In this document: positions 6,777 to 7,818 of the stretch, in pieces | Layout of the letters: each line of letters begins with the position of its first letter | How positions within the stretch are numbered: the first letter of the stretch is position 1 | From: an uncultured Mollicutes bacterium | Lineage (GTDB): Bacteria; Bacillota_I; Bacilli_A; MAG-NZ | Assembly: GCA_913064935.1 (NCBI GenBank) | Contig: CAJYBF010000039.1 | Coordinates: 1-7,818, forward strand | Length of the DNA: 7,818 nt | Direction: 5' to 3' | Notes under the pieces: model-generated | The model's database searches: none | What the model was told of the DNA's origin: nothing | The model's input: only the letters and a program-made list of their open reading frames with translations | Translations under genes and position numbers: made by a program

Positions 6777-7818
6777 TTACTCCTTTGTCCTAGAGACTAA
6801 GATATTTGATCCTTTTTTCTTATATAGTACTTTCATAGGGTCAATTTCCAATTCTCGTGATAGAATTTTCAAAACTTCAGGTTGACAGAAACCACCTTGA
6901 CATCTTCCTGAGCCTGGTCTTACTCTCATTTTAACACCGGTGACAGTTTTAGAACCGCAGTTTCTATGGATAGATTCTACTATCTCGCCTTCGGTAATGT
7001 TCTCACAACGACATACAACATTTGCATATTTACTATCATTTTTTATAATCTCATTTTTGTCTTCATTTGATAACCCATTCATTCTAGTAACTTTTCTTCT
7101 TAGTGGATTCCAGTCATCTTTTCTGGTTAGTTTAAATTTATTAGCGACAAGTTCGTTCACTACATAATCAGCAATAGCTGGAGCGGCAGTTAAGCCTGGA
7201 GATTCAATTCCAGCAACATTAATGAAATTATCAATACTTTCCTCAATAATGAAATCACCTTTATTAGAAGATGCTCTACTACCAGCAAACGATCTAATTA
7301 TTTTATGAAACGGAACATTCTTGATTGAACCACCGATGCTCTTCCTAACGTAATCAAGACCTTCTCTTGAAGTATCAAAAGCATCTGTTTCATCAACAAA
7401 TTCAGAAGTAGGTCCAAGCAAGGTATTACCATGTATTTGTGGAGTTGCGATTATTCCTTTACCTTTTTCCGTTGGCAAGGGATAAATAACATTGTTCACA
7501 ACTTTGGTATCTTTATCGATAACGAAATATTCTCCACGTCTTGGGGTAATTTTGAAATTACTCTTCATAACCAGTGAAGATATTTTTTCTGCATGTATTC
7601 CTGCAGCATTTATAATCATTTTAGTAGTGAATTTACCATTATTAGTATTTACAGTATAGTTAGAGTTTTTAACAATGCTAATAACTTTAGTTTCAAGAGC
7701 TAATTCAATTCCATTATCCATAGCATTCTCTATATTATCAATGGTTACTTCCCATGGAAAAGTCACGGAAGTTGTCGGTAGGTCTACAGTGTTAAGAAAA
7801 TCATCTGAGATATAAAGG
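6777..7818 (-). CDS. GlpA/LhgO-type FAD-dependent oxidoreductase with BFD-like Fe-S domain (5' end outside window)
   Basis: A FAD-dependent dehydrogenase of the DAO fold, truncated by the window edge. The frame is open to the first full codon at 7817, giving 346 residues. The GTG at 7764-7766 is internal, because the reading upstream of it (LYISDDFLNTVDLPTTS) is uninterrupted and fits the family. The N-terminal FAD-binding motif lies outside the window. Visible are MIINAAGIHAE, TPRRGEYFVID, TPQIHGNTLLGPTSE and the C-terminal FAD contact FINVAGIESPGLTAAPAIADYVV. After these comes a BFD-like [2Fe-2S] domain with C-x-C (VCRCEN, fragment residues 269 and 271) and C-x4-C (GRCQGGFC, 306 and 311). 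GlpA of anaerobic glycerol-3-phosphate dehydrogenase has the same fusion. The substrate is most likely glycerol-3-phosphate, but 2-hydroxyglutarate-type or another hydroxy acid cannot be excluded. It is the first visible gene of a three-gene coupled set. Confidence 0.88.
   Translation of the reverse strand, partial: LYISDDFLNTVDLPTTSVTFPWEVTIDNIENAMDNGIELALETKVISIVKNSNYTVNTNNGKFTTKMIINAAGIHAEKISSLVMKSNFKITPRRGEYFVIDKDTKVVNNVIYPLPTEKGKGIIATPQIHGNTLLGPTSEFVDETDAFDTSREGLDYVRKSIGGSIKNVPFHKIIRSFAGSRASSNKGDFIIEESIDNFINVAGIESPGLTAAPAIADYVVNELVANKFKLTRKDDWNPLRRKVTRMNGLSNEDKNEIIKNDSKYANVVCRCENITEGEIVESIHRNCGSKTVTGVKMRVRPGSGRCQGGFCQPEVLKILSRELEIDPMKVLYKKKGSNILVSRTKE

Noticed and set aside
7764..7766. 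GTG as the start codon of the GlpA-like gene
   Set aside because: The same frame is open to the window edge and reads family-like sequence, and the N-terminal FAD motif is missing, so this GTG is internal.

Overview
The window is AT-rich DNA from a low-GC Gram-positive-type bacterium (Bacillota or a walled relative of the Mollicutes). This rests on base composition, strong AGGAG-type ribosome sites, a cre-like box and TGA used as a real stop codon, so the genetic code is the standard one. Every gene lies on the minus strand, so transcription runs from high to low coordinates.

Right part (5113-7818): the end of a tightly packed operon. It holds a GlpA/LhgO-type FAD oxidoreductase with a C-terminal BFD-like iron-sulfur domain (cut by the window edge), a second FAD/NAD(P) pyridine nucleotide-disulfide-type oxidoreductase, and a small four-cysteine DUF1667 protein. 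The joints are a 3-nt gap and a 4-nt ATGA overlap, which suggests a three-subunit dehydrogenase, probably for glycerol-3-phosphate. The operon ends in an AT-rich rho-independent terminator.

Middle (3218-5112): a complete group IIC intron of about 1.9 kb, inserted directly after that terminator, as this intron class does. The 5' end (GTGTGCC), domain V with a CGC triad, domain VI and an EBS1-IBS1 match are all visible. Its reverse transcriptase/maturase, of the type without an endonuclease domain, is split by a frameshift near 3701-3722.

Left part (1-3217): a second operon. It has a clear promoter (TTGAAA, 17 bp, TATAAT), a cre-like box across the -35 and spacer, and a 17-bp perfect palindrome just after the -10. 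It encodes a family 2 glycoside hydrolase (about 784 residues if intact, frameshifted at a run of eight A) and a TetR-family regulator starting at TTG. A small overlapping ORF with a good ribosome site follows and meets an in-frame stop. The likely logic is that the TetR protein binds the palindrome and controls its own operon, with carbon catabolite control on top.

No wholly new system was found. The points most worth a second look are the two frameshifts, the intron-terminator arrangement with its matching EBS1, and the regulatory region of the glycosidase operon.
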